Assembly (NCBI GenBank): GCA_016194985.1
Contig: JACQAK010000165.1
Coordinates: forward strand, 1-54,389
Origin: Bacteroidota bacterium
GTDB taxonomy: Bacteria; Bacteroidota; Bacteroidia; B-17B0; Aurantibacillaceae
Length of the DNA: 54,389 bases
Direction: 5' to 3'
This document shows, piece after piece, positions 26,891 through 34,501 of the stretch (within the stretch, counting starts at the first letter, position 1; each line of letters starts with the position of its first letter). The notes beneath the pieces are model-generated. The model did no database searches. It worked only from the letters and a program-made list of their open reading frames with translations, and was not told where the DNA came from. A program made the translations under genes and the position numbers.

Positions 26891-27654
26891 GAATAATTAT
26901 CAATAAAATTCACGATGTCTTTTACACGTTTAGCATGTCCAGCACCAACCGATTCAGGATGTGAATTGAAAATTTTTGTAGTAGCATAAACTGCTTCTGT
27001 TCTTGGAAATCCCAAGTCCAGGTATAAGCGTAAACCATGCAGATCGGCTGGCTTTTCTAATCGTGTCGGTATCTGAAAATGATAGCGCTCATGGAATAAA
27101 ACAATCATCCGTACCGGAATGGTGTATTTGGTAAATGCGGATTGTGATACCTGAATTCTGCCTGTCTTACGATTCGTCCGTGCCGGTGTCACCAATGGAC
27201 TACCAAATCCATCTTCAATTATTGGCAAATATTGAATTAAAAAATCTCCATCGCTACTATCATACACACCCGTGGGCAGATAGCCTGCTTTCGTAGCAAA
27301 GTCCTGTGCGAAATTGATAAAGCGATGCACTTCGGGTTCTGCCCAAACATTTCTAACAGGCATTTTTTCCAGCTCAAATTTTTCGACACGAAAAATCTGG
27401 TCATCACCATACACCTTATCATGCATTTCCACCATCAACTGATCCGGTGAAAGTGGAAAGGGAAGTGTAAACTCTTTATATCCTGGATTTTTTCCTTTGA
27501 AAAGATCTGCGGTGAATGGAACACGCCTGCGGATATAATCTGTATTGGGTTTTGAAGCATCGTAACATTTCACGCCCAAAGCACAAGGCTCGTAAGCACG
27601 AATGCCAACTTTAACTTTAAACTGGTGCTGATTTGACGGGATTGGAATTAACAT
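26857..27654 (-). CDS. putative zinc metalloprotease with N-terminal beta domain
   Basis: The 265-residue protein has an N-terminal half (1-100) rich in strands and Cys (C24, C30). The C-terminal part carries H188-E-R-Y-H192 after a hydrophobic strand (IVLF), followed by E200-x-x-A-D204, a zincin-type HExxH...ExxAD pattern. No signal peptide is present, so it should act inside the cell or particle. It overlaps the start of the propeller gene by 34 bases. A role as maturation protease or virion-associated protein is inferred from context. The family is not one I can name. Confidence 0.6.
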   Translation of the reverse strand: MLIPIPSNQHQFKVKVGIRAYEPCALGVKCYDASKPNTDYIRRRVPFTADLFKGKNPGYKEFTLPFPLSPDQLMVEMHDKVYGDDQIFRVEKFELEKMPVRNVWAEPEVHRFINFAQDFATKAGYLPTGVYDSSDGDFLIQYLPIIEDGFGSPLVTPARTNRKTGRIQVSQSAFTKYTIPVRMIVLFHERYHFQIPTRLEKPADLHGLRLYLDLGFPRTEAVYATTKIFNSHPESVGAGHAKRVKDIVNFIDNYSWKENLKMNQR

Positions 27655-27658
27655 GATA

Positions 27659-28183
27659 TTATGCTGCTTGTGAAACTTGTTCTACTGGTGGCGCTTGGGT
27701 TAAAGGAACCTGTGTGGTAGATGGCTTTTTATTTTTCATTAGTACAGATAATCCGTACAAACCCGCTAACAGAAGTACGGCTCCACCAGCATACACTGCA
27801 ACTGGCGGAAGTCCGAATATTTTCTTTTCCGCTTTAGAATCGGGTTCTCCTGTTCCTCCAACATTCATTTCGTAATCGGAAGGTGTATCGGTCTTGAAGT
27901 ATTTGGTCACATTCTTGATAGTGTCAGATGCACCTTCAATACCGCCTACTTTATCCAACAGGTTTTTGGCTTTATCTTTCAGAAAAGTTTTCTTGTAAGC
28001 TTCTGCTTCCTTAACTGTTTTATCTGCTTTGTTCGCTTCTGCATTTGTTTTTACCGCTGTTTTTTTTGTTTTGGCTGCGGCTTCTTTTTTAGCCTTGCGT
28101 TTGGCTTTCAGCTTATCAAGAAAGTTATCGTAATCACTTTCATATAGCTGCATGATCCGGTGCGCTTTTTCTGCTCTTATCAT
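27659..28183 (-). CDS. tagged single-span membrane protein (YD-tag family)
   Basis: The 174-residue product has the N-terminal tag SDYDNFLDKLKAKRKAKKE (residues 16-34), a long Lys/Ala-rich helical part, one transmembrane helix (about 127-148) and a Pro/Thr-rich tail ending AA. The tag matches those of the genes at 28436 and 29122. The design (tag, charged region, membrane helix, short tail) suggests that the tag binds a common scaffold. No outside family is recognised. Confidence 0.65.
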   Translation of the reverse strand: MIRAEKAHRIMQLYESDYDNFLDKLKAKRKAKKEAAAKTKKTAVKTNAEANKADKTVKEAEAYKKTFLKDKAKNLLDKVGGIEGASDTIKNVTKYFKTDTPSDYEMNVGGTGEPDSKAEKKIFGLPPVAVYAGGAVLLLAGLYGLSVLMKNKKPSTTQVPLTQAPPVEQVSQAA

Positions 28184-28195
28184 TGCTTCTATGGT

Positions 28196-28423
28196 TTAAA
28201 GGATGTAAAGTATTTTGAGCGTTGAACCGTTGACGATATAAGGCAACGCTTTATAGCCTTTGCCAACAAAGGAGTAACTCTTTGCTTCTCCGGGAGGGAG
28301 TGATACACCATTAAAGGTTGCTATGCTTCCCCCTGTATTTTTTACCGAGATAAACAAGGCCCCCTGTGGTGTAGCTCCATCAACGTTTACTTCCTGCTCT
28401 TGTGGGTCTGCTAAAATGTCCAT
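28196..28423 (-). CDS. small beta-sandwich phage-type protein
   Basis: The 75 residues are nearly all beta: ALFISVKNTGGSIATFNGVSLPPGEA, then YSFVGKGYKALPYIV and a final LKILYIL strand. This pattern occurs as a small domain in phage structural proteins (penton, spike or head-decoration type). It has no membrane helix, unlike its neighbours. It lies between two tagged membrane proteins. A vertex or decoration role is plausible. Confidence 0.6.
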   Translation of the reverse strand: MDILADPQEQEVNVDGATPQGALFISVKNTGGSIATFNGVSLPPGEAKSYSFVGKGYKALPYIVNGSTLKILYIL

Positions 28424-28435
28424 ATTAATATGTTT

Positions 28436-29095
28436 TTAAGCTGCGTGTTTAAATGGTATTAGTTCTTTTGATTTCTTATCAGAACTTAAAAGGGCATAGG
28501 CAGTAAGGCCGATAGTAATCCCCAGGAATACAAAGCCTATTGCAGCTCCAAATCCTTTTGATTTACTTTCTTTGGATTCATTTTTTGTTTCCGACTTGCT
28601 CTTATCTGCTGGTTCATCAAACGAACTGTCATCATAGCCGTACTCATCGTACTCATCATATTCACTTTCACTTGAATTACTTTCGTCTGATGGAACTACC
28701 GGTGTTTCGGCATTCTCATTAGCACTTTCACCGGCATCTGTGTTTTCTACCGGAGTAGTTGCTTCAGGAGTAGGAATAGGTTCTTCGGTTGGTAAAGAGG
28801 TATTTTCCGCTTCGCTGTTGTCAGGCAGTTCAGCGGCAGCTTTTGCGGCTTCTTCTTTTCGTTTGTTCTTATTAAACATTCCAAAGTTGCCTTGTATCAA
28901 ACGCTTCTTTGGAATGATGCCCGCTTTTTTATCCTGGCGTTTTACTTGTCTGCCTTGTTTTTTTGCAAATTTCTTTTCTTTTTTCTCCGTTTTCTTTTGT
29001 TGACGGGCGGGACTTGGCTTCCGTTTAAAGAGATAATCATAGTTCTCTTCTCCGTAAGAATCATAGTCGCTTTTGAATGTTTCTCCGATAATCAT
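28436..29095 (-). CDS. tagged single-span membrane protein with Pro/Glu linker (YD-tag family)
   Basis: The 219-residue product has the tag KSDYDSYGEENYDYLFKRK (residues 8-26), a Lys-rich basic region (to 82), a Glu/Pro/Asn-rich disordered linker, a second acidic Tyr run (EYDEYDEYGYDD, 145-156), a transmembrane helix (183-203) and a short tail ending KHAA. The second acidic run resembles the acidic head of the 292-residue protein. This strengthens the idea of a shared interaction code. No outside family. Confidence 0.65.
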   Translation of the reverse strand: MIIGETFKSDYDSYGEENYDYLFKRKPSPARQQKKTEKKEKKFAKKQGRQVKRQDKKAGIIPKKRLIQGNFGMFNKNKRKEEAAKAAAELPDNSEAENTSLPTEEPIPTPEATTPVENTDAGESANENAETPVVPSDESNSSESEYDEYDEYGYDDSSFDEPADKSKSETKNESKESKSKGFGAAIGFVFLGITIGLTAYALLSSDKKSKELIPFKHAA

Positions 29096-29121
29096 GGCGT
29101 TTCTGTTTTATTTGTTTTTAG

Positions 29122-29571
29122 TTAAGCTGCTTTTGCATATACCGGGGCAGTCACCGGAGCAGGTTTTTTATTCATAATGACATAGCCCACGCCTGCAATG
29201 ACAACAACACCTACTACCGCTGCCACGATCATCATGGTGTTATCGCTTCCGGCAGGTGTTGGTGGACTTCCAGGAGGCGGTGCTGCACCAGCTTGGTTGA
29301 GCATAGAGAGCTGAGCTTTTTTTTCATCAATTTGTGTTTGCTTCATCTCATTTTTCAACCTTTTCTTTTCGCTGCTCAGCTCGCGCTTTTCTTGTCTTTC
29401 TGAGCGTTTATCTTCCTTACGTTGTTTTTTATCCGCTTTTCGGTCTTCCTTTTCTTCCTTTTTCGCTTCACGTCTTTCCTTTAATTTTTTGAAAAGATGA
29501 TCATACCCATCATCGTAGCTATCGTAATTAGAAAGGCCAGTCAAACCGAAATTGTTTCTTTGTAAAATCAT
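29122..29571 (-). CDS. tagged single-span membrane protein (YD-tag family)
   Basis: The 149-residue product has the tag SNYDSYDDGYDHLFKKLK (residues 14-31), a highly charged Lys/Glu/Arg helix (to about 88), a Pro/Gly-rich hinge, a transmembrane helix (112-133) and a tail ending AKAA. The tag is the clearest version of the motif seen in this block. It begins 12 bases after the neighbouring gene's stop. Confidence 0.65.
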   Translation of the reverse strand: MILQRNNFGLTGLSNYDSYDDGYDHLFKKLKERREAKKEEKEDRKADKKQRKEDKRSERQEKRELSSEKKRLKNEMKQTQIDEKKAQLSMLNQAGAAPPPGSPPTPAGSDNTMMIVAAVVGVVVIAGVGYVIMNKKPAPVTAPVYAKAA

Positions 29572-29583
29572 GGTATTAGGCGT

Positions 29584-29973
29584 TTAATGGAATTGGTTGC
29601 TGTTGTTTTTTATTGAAATAGAACAGTCGCTTTCGTCTGCATTGGCATCACCACCTTTATTAAAAAGGGATTTGAAATCGAAGCTGTCGTAATTATTTTC
29701 AAGTGTACAATCCAGGATAATACTTGATAATTCGCTGTTAAACTCTTTATCACATTCACCAATGGCAGATAATAGTTTATCTGTCAGTTCTTTTTCATCC
29801 GGATTTTCAGTCAACTCAATACTATAATCATCTAAAAGTTGTTGAATAGCTTTAGGACTATCAGCAATAACGATTGCGATAATTTGAAGCAAAGCCTTAG
29901 ATTGATCATTGAGCTTAACTTCAGCTACCTGTGCTGTTTCCGGCTTTTTTCCCTGATTGATAATTCTTACCAT
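29584..29973 (-). CDS. soluble helical protein with C-terminal YD-type tag
   Basis: The 129-residue product is mostly alpha-helical (residues 22-90), then carries NNYDSFDFKSLFNKGG near residues 93-108, the same tag class but at the C-terminal side. There is no membrane helix. The start shares its first base with the stop of the gene upstream. It may be a scaffold partner that displays the tag. No outside family. Confidence 0.55.
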   Translation of the reverse strand: MVRIINQGKKPETAQVAEVKLNDQSKALLQIIAIVIADSPKAIQQLLDDYSIELTENPDEKELTDKLLSAIGECDKEFNSELSSIILDCTLENNYDSFDFKSLFNKGGDANADESDCSISIKNNSNQFH

Positions 29974-30500
29974 TAGCTTAGTGCTTTCCCGATAATTACT
30001 CCAGCAAGTACCGCCAATGCCATTTTAAGCAACTGGTTAGTCTCTTGCGTACTTTCGATTTTTTTAACTTGCTTTTTTCTTCGTTTGAGTTCGTCCCAAA
30101 TCGTGTCAACCTGCGCTAATAATGCTTTATCATCAGGTTTAGCTTTTGCATCTTTCTTGGTATCATCATACAGTTTGGTCAGATCATCAACCGATAACTC
30201 AGATAGTTTATCCAGCAATTCTTTTGTTTCTCCTGAATAGGAACTGTTACAACCACAGAAATGACTTTCATCACTTTTATGACCCGATACTTCCAGGATT
30301 AATTTTTTCTCCGGATGGATATTGATCAGCTCTTTGATAATTGGTTCTCCTTTTTTCTTTACCAGGAGTTTCATAACCTTGACTAATTCATCTACTTTTG
30401 CTGGTGGCTCATATCCGTATTTCTCAACAATCTTGGCTGCATCTGACGGCACTTGCAGTACGATGTAGTCTATCCTGTTTTGCGCTTTTCCTTTGCACAT
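29973..30500 (-). CDS. helical protein with CxC motif and C-terminal membrane anchor
   Basis: The 175-residue product has an N-terminal helical domain (PPAKVDELVKVMKLLVKKKGEPIIKELI), a central loop with CGC and a His pair (HKSDESHFCGC) that could bind metal, a charged helical hairpin and a C-terminal transmembrane helix (158-173, LAVLAGVIIG). It is the first gene after the terminator that follows the abundant coat-like protein. No family recognised. Confidence 0.6.
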   Translation of the reverse strand: MCKGKAQNRIDYIVLQVPSDAAKIVEKYGYEPPAKVDELVKVMKLLVKKKGEPIIKELINIHPEKKLILEVSGHKSDESHFCGCNSSYSGETKELLDKLSELSVDDLTKLYDDTKKDAKAKPDDKALLAQVDTIWDELKRRKKQVKKIESTQETNQLLKMALAVLAGVIIGKALS

Positions 30501-30542
30501 GGCTTATTTAATTAAAGGGGTTTGTGGCTCGGTTTACTTTTT

Positions 30543-30582
30543 TAAAAAAAGCCAAAGCTGAGGGATACCCGCTTTGGCTTTT
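30543..30582 (-). terminator. rho-independent terminator after the coat-like gene
   Basis: Perfect 12-base arms at 30547-30558 and 30571-30582 with a 12-base loop; on the minus strand the stem is followed by a run of seven T. It starts 27 bases after the stop of the 292-residue protein gene and lies before the next gene of the same strand. It would separate or attenuate expression of the downstream block, leaving the coat-like gene more highly expressed. Confidence 0.8.
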
Positions 30583-30608
30583 CTGTTTAACCCTTGCGTG
30601 CAATCAGA

Positions 30609-31487
30609 TTATCTGCGTTTCTTTCTTAGCAGTCTTCTTTTTTGCAATGGTTTTCCTTGGCCTCCGCCTATTGGTCTGCGAACAATTTTGCGAACCATTT
30701 TTTTCATTTTAGGTTTTACACCAAAAACAGGGCGTGGGGCTTGTTTAGCAAGGTCAATTTGTGGTAAACCTGTTGGACGTGGTGTAGTGGAAATTTCCGC
30801 AACGTTTTGTCCTGCCAATACATTACCCATGTCCACACGTGCTTTGATGGTGAATGTGATTGTAGTTTTCACACCGGCTTTTTGGAAGAAGCGGATACTG
30901 TCCTGTCCTGTTACATCCATCTCGAAACTTGCATCGTCAATGAGGCGTGGGTCGGTGTTTTGAGGTGATGTGGCATTACGTGGTTGGTACGGATGCGAAT
31001 TTCTCGCCCCTGCACCGGATCTGCGAAGAATTGTCCAAACGTTATCGAATTGCAATGGATCCGACACGGACATTTTCATGCCCTGGATTTTGAAAGGATT
31101 TGATTTGGATTCCTCTCTCACTTCATTGTGAGAGCTTTCCTGAACCACTACAGTCACACCTGCTGGTTGGGCTGCATTTTCGTTACCACCGAAAATAATT
31201 GCTTCTGCATCAGCACCGCTGGCATTGTTAATGGTAATGGTAAGTGTTCTGTCGTTCGGATTGATTTTTCCGATAGAAGCTTGTTCATAGCTGTCGTATG
31301 AATCATCATAGCTGTCCTCGCCAACATACTCCACTTCTTCGTATGAATCTTCATCATACGAATCCTGGCCTTCTAATCCGGTATCGAAATTATCATCATA
31401 GTCATCATAACTATCATCATCATAATCATCGTAACGGTCTTCGGCCTCTTTTTCATATTTGCGAATTTCTTCGTTGTACTTATTCAT
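30609..31487 (-). CDS. probable major coat-like protein: acidic head, beta-sandwich, basic tail
   Basis: The 292-residue product has three parts. Residues 1-70 are an extremely acidic Tyr/Asp run with repeated DSYD. Residues 78-222 form a beta-rich domain (TLTITINNAS, AIIFGGN, TITFTIKARV). Residues 236-292 are strongly basic, ending in KKRR, and could bind nucleic acid or acidic partners. The beta domain is shared with the propeller protein. It has its own terminator downstream and a 74-base leader, which suggests high expression. The size fits a single jelly-roll coat protein; the fold is not proven. There is no signal peptide or membrane helix. Confidence 0.65.
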   Translation of the reverse strand: MNKYNEEIRKYEKEAEDRYDDYDDDSYDDYDDNFDTGLEGQDSYDEDSYEEVEYVGEDSYDDSYDSYEQASIGKINPNDRTLTITINNASGADAEAIIFGGNENAAQPAGVTVVVQESSHNEVREESKSNPFKIQGMKMSVSDPLQFDNVWTILRRSGAGARNSHPYQPRNATSPQNTDPRLIDDASFEMDVTGQDSIRFFQKAGVKTTITFTIKARVDMGNVLAGQNVAEISTTPRPTGLPQIDLAKQAPRPVFGVKPKMKKMVRKIVRRPIGGGQGKPLQKRRLLRKKRR

Positions 31488-31561
31488 GGCTTTGAATGTT
31501 AATTGTTAGTAATTGATTTTCTTTCGTTGTAATCGCTGCAAGGCTTTATGTACACTAAGCC

Positions 31562-31747
31562 TTACTTTTTGGCATCTTTGTCTTTAGAGTCTGCCTTTTT
31601 CTCCTTCGCTTTGTTGATAGCTGGAATAATGAGCGTTTGAGCTACTACCACTGCTATTGTACAGCCAACAATGGCTGTTACCAGGGTTACACCGGCTGTG
31701 ATGCCGACTTCTTTCCAGTCAATCTTTGAAACTGCTTCGTTTGTCAT
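31562..31747 (-). CDS. small membrane protein, first gene of the virus-like block
   Basis: The 61-residue product has a transmembrane helix (about 16-40) and a Lys/Asp-rich tail. It is the most upstream gene of the minus-strand block, 74 bases before the coat-like gene. The leader before its ATG (AATTAAAAGCC) resembles those of the coat-like and amidase genes. No family recognised. Confidence 0.55.
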   Translation of the reverse strand: MTNEAVSKIDWKEVGITAGVTLVTAIVGCTIAVVVAQTLIIPAINKAKEKKADSKDKDAKK

Positions 31748-32179
31748 GGCTTTTAATTTTTAATTGGTTGATTTTAATCGTTGCCTTTTTGCGTGATTGG
31801 TATTTAAACCTTGCGAGTACAAAATTGATTTGATAGGAGCCGGAATCCTACGGGCATCTACGGGGGTCGCCACAACTTTTACAAAGCAGGTCAGTGTTTC
31901 AGAGGGAGAGAGGATGTTTGTTGCCCACGTAGATAATTTGGTAAAAAGCTCGAATTCTAAAATAGTTTTCGGTTTACTGGGAAAACTGGAAAAGATATTG
32001 ATGGAGTAAAAGCAAAGGTTAGCAGAAACTTATTCATATCTATTTCGGCCAAAAGCCTGTTGGCAAAACCACAATTCACGAAAAGATTAGTTATTGGCTA
32101 AATCTCTTTATTGTTTATACATTTTGCCAAAATAAGTTCAATTAACTTTAACTAAATGCTCAAATATTTACCAACTATA
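31748..32179. other. intergenic region upstream of the virus-like block
   Basis: About 430 bases lie between the first gene of the block and the multicopper oxidase gene. It should hold the block's promoter (minus strand), but I see no clear TAnnTTTG/TTG pair. The only plus-strand frame of note begins with TTG at 31797 and ends at 32009 (70 codons); it has no recognisable family and may be a decayed gene. A second open stretch around 32025-32130 has no start. No tRNA or integrase is present. Confidence 0.4.
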
Positions 32180-34489
32180 CTAATAATGCCATGTTAAACC
32201 AGCACCCCATTTGTAATCGCTATCATAATTAGTACTAATAGATAAATATTTGCTTATCATATACCTGAAATCCAGAGTATATTCTTTATCTGTATTCACA
32301 CGAGCACTAAAAAAGAAATTATTACTTAAAGGAATATCTTTTCTTTCAAGTTGTAAACGTACTTTTCCAGTATGAGTTATCCGCCATTCTGAACGAATGA
32401 ACATTGGTAAAAGATAATAAAATCCGACATCAAAAACCTTCCTGTTGTCTTTAGTATCTTGCTGTTCTGCTAATGCTAATGTTTTATTGTTGCGATTGTC
32501 ATACCCAATATAAAAGGCAAGAAATTGTTTCTTATCAAGATAGTGTAACAGGTGAGTTTCTGTTTCGTAATCTCCTTTCCAATCGACTCTAGCTTCAAAT
32601 TCCAATGCATTTTTATTATTAGAAATGTTTCCTTCGAGCCAGGATCCCTGAGAGTGTAACGATAAATCGAACCATGAATAAAGCTTATTGTCTTCCCTTT
32701 TTAATTTTTTATAATCGGTTTTAGCGTATTCGTTCTTCTCGCTTCCTTCGTAACTTACAATACGTGCCATTCCTGCCATCATGTGATACAAGATATGGCA
32801 ATGGAAAAACCAATCTTTCTCCTCATCTGCTGCGAACTCTATTGTAACTGTTTCCATTGCTTTAATATCAAACGTATGCTTCATAGGTGCATATTCACCT
32901 TGAGAATTTATAAATCTGAAAAAATGACCATGTAAGTGCATGGGATGCCTCATCATAGTTGTATTTTCCAAAATAAAACGCACATTTTCACCTTTTTTAA
33001 TTTGAATTAAATCGGCTTTAGATAACGTTTTATTGTCAAATGACCATACATAGCGCAGCATATTTCCTGTAAGTTTTAAATGAATTTCACGCCATTCCCT
33101 AGAAGAGTCCAATATTGTAGGGTGAAGAGCGCGAAGTTTATCATAACTAAACTCTATGTCCATTTTTTCCATGTTCATCCCGGGCATATTTCCCATATCC
33201 ATTTCTGCTATACTTACATTATTATTCATTTGCATATTCATAGGCTGATCTTTATTTTGAGATGTAGAATCGGAAAGCTGTTTCATATGGTCAGTTTTTG
33301 GTTGACCTATTTTGTCATTCATTTCCATTTTACTTTTTTTATTGCCGGTTCCGTTCATATCTATACCCGACATATCGCTCATTTTGTTCATTTCGCGCAT
33401 CATTTGAAAATAGTTTAATTTTGGTATATCCGGCGCTTTTGTTTCCATACCATTACCAAAGTAACCTGAAGAATATCCTGTAATATCACTTGAAGTAGCT
33501 CTTAATTCCCAAGCGCCATCATCTGGAATCGTGATTAAAACATCATACGTTTCGGCGGTAGCTATTTCTAATTTACTGGTGGAAAAAGATTTTATATTGA
33601 TGCCGTCGGCAGCAATTACTTGCATATTACCTCCGGCATACTGAAGGTTAAAATAAGATGATGCAGAACCATTAATGATCCTGAGCCGAATTACTTCGCC
33701 CGGTTTTACATCTTTAAAATAAGTTTTTTCATTTCCATTCATTAAAAACTTATTATAATAAACATCTGTAACATCCATTGCAGGCATACGCTGCCATTCC
33801 TGTTTCAACTTATCTTTAAAATATCCGGCAGAAATTGCCTCTCCATAACTCTGAAGTGAATTTTTTTTGATAGCATACCATTCTCCAGCACGTTTTAAAT
33901 ACCGCAACACCTCACGAGGTCTTTGATCGGTCCAATCTGAAAGAAGTACAACATATTCTTTAAGGTCATATTCTTTTTTTTCAGGGTGTATAACTATTGA
34001 TCCATACAAACCGCTTTGCTCCTGAAGCATCGTATGGGAATGATACCAAAATGTTCCACTTTGTATAAGAGGAAATGTAAATGTGTAAGTTGTGCCTGGT
34101 TTGATAGAAGCTGTAGTTAAATAAGGAACACCATCTTCTTTATTAGGAAGCAGGATCCCATGCCAATGAATGGAGGTTTCCATTTTCATAAGATTATGCA
34201 CTCTAATTATTGCTGTATCACCTTCCGTGAACGTTATAGTTGGAGCTGGTATTTTTCCGTTAATCGCAATGGCATGACGGTGTTTACCTGTAAAATTTAC
34301 CATTGTGTCATTAATATATAAGTCGTACTCTACCTTTTTGCCAATATGTATACTACCCGGTTTTCTTTTTTCATAACCTAGACTCTTTACGGACAAATCA
34401 TTTTCTTTATTCGCTGGCATATTGTGATCATTTTGGGCATGACTCCTAAACGAAATAACAATAAATAGAAAGGTAAAAAAGTGCTGCAT
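32180..34489 (-). CDS. multicopper oxidase fused to a CopB-like outer-membrane barrel domain
   Basis: The 769-residue product has a signal peptide (ending SHAQN) and three cupredoxin domains with all copper motifs: HWHG (108-111), HSH (150-152), HPMHLHGHF (around 518) and HCHILYHMMAGM (around 565). A Met-rich insert (MNKMSDMSG, MNMQMNN, MGNMPGMNMEKMD) spans about 365-445, as in CopA/CueO-type cuprous oxidases. From about residue 605 a C-terminal CopB-like beta-barrel follows, ending in an aromatic (WHY). The enzyme oxidises Cu(I) in the periplasm; the barrel would tether it to the outer membrane. The gene follows the Met-rich membrane protein by 12 bases. Confidence 0.9.
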   Translation of the reverse strand: MQHFFTFLFIVISFRSHAQNDHNMPANKENDLSVKSLGYEKRKPGSIHIGKKVEYDLYINDTMVNFTGKHRHAIAINGKIPAPTITFTEGDTAIIRVHNLMKMETSIHWHGILLPNKEDGVPYLTTASIKPGTTYTFTFPLIQSGTFWYHSHTMLQEQSGLYGSIVIHPEKKEYDLKEYVVLLSDWTDQRPREVLRYLKRAGEWYAIKKNSLQSYGEAISAGYFKDKLKQEWQRMPAMDVTDVYYNKFLMNGNEKTYFKDVKPGEVIRLRIINGSASSYFNLQYAGGNMQVIAADGINIKSFSTSKLEIATAETYDVLITIPDDGAWELRATSSDITGYSSGYFGNGMETKAPDIPKLNYFQMMREMNKMSDMSGIDMNGTGNKKSKMEMNDKIGQPKTDHMKQLSDSTSQNKDQPMNMQMNNNVSIAEMDMGNMPGMNMEKMDIEFSYDKLRALHPTILDSSREWREIHLKLTGNMLRYVWSFDNKTLSKADLIQIKKGENVRFILENTTMMRHPMHLHGHFFRFINSQGEYAPMKHTFDIKAMETVTIEFAADEEKDWFFHCHILYHMMAGMARIVSYEGSEKNEYAKTDYKKLKREDNKLYSWFDLSLHSQGSWLEGNISNNKNALEFEARVDWKGDYETETHLLHYLDKKQFLAFYIGYDNRNNKTLALAEQQDTKDNRKVFDVGFYYLLPMFIRSEWRITHTGKVRLQLERKDIPLSNNFFFSARVNTDKEYTLDFRYMISKYLSISTNYDSDYKWGAGLTWHY

Positions 34490-34501
34490 TATAATTTTGT
34501 A

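Noticed and set aside
31290-31470. Short repeated units that might be a CRISPR or regulatory repeat.
   Set aside because: They are codons of the DSYD acidic head in the coat-like protein, irregular in spacing and in frame.
16831-31747. Tailocin or contractile injection system, because of fibres and lysozyme.
   Set aside because: No sheath, tube, baseplate, spike or AAA ATPase gene is present, and most products are single-span membrane proteins.
30583-31820. A partly matching 15-base element (TTTAAACCTTGCGAG at about 31803 and TTTAACCCTTGCGTG at about 30586).
   Set aside because: Two mismatches and no consistent position relative to genes; chance cannot be excluded.
31797-32130. Possible plus-strand genes or an attachment site at the right edge of the block.
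   Set aside because: Only a TTG-started 70-codon frame and a startless stretch; no tRNA end, no integrase and no matching direct repeat at the left edge could be found by eye.
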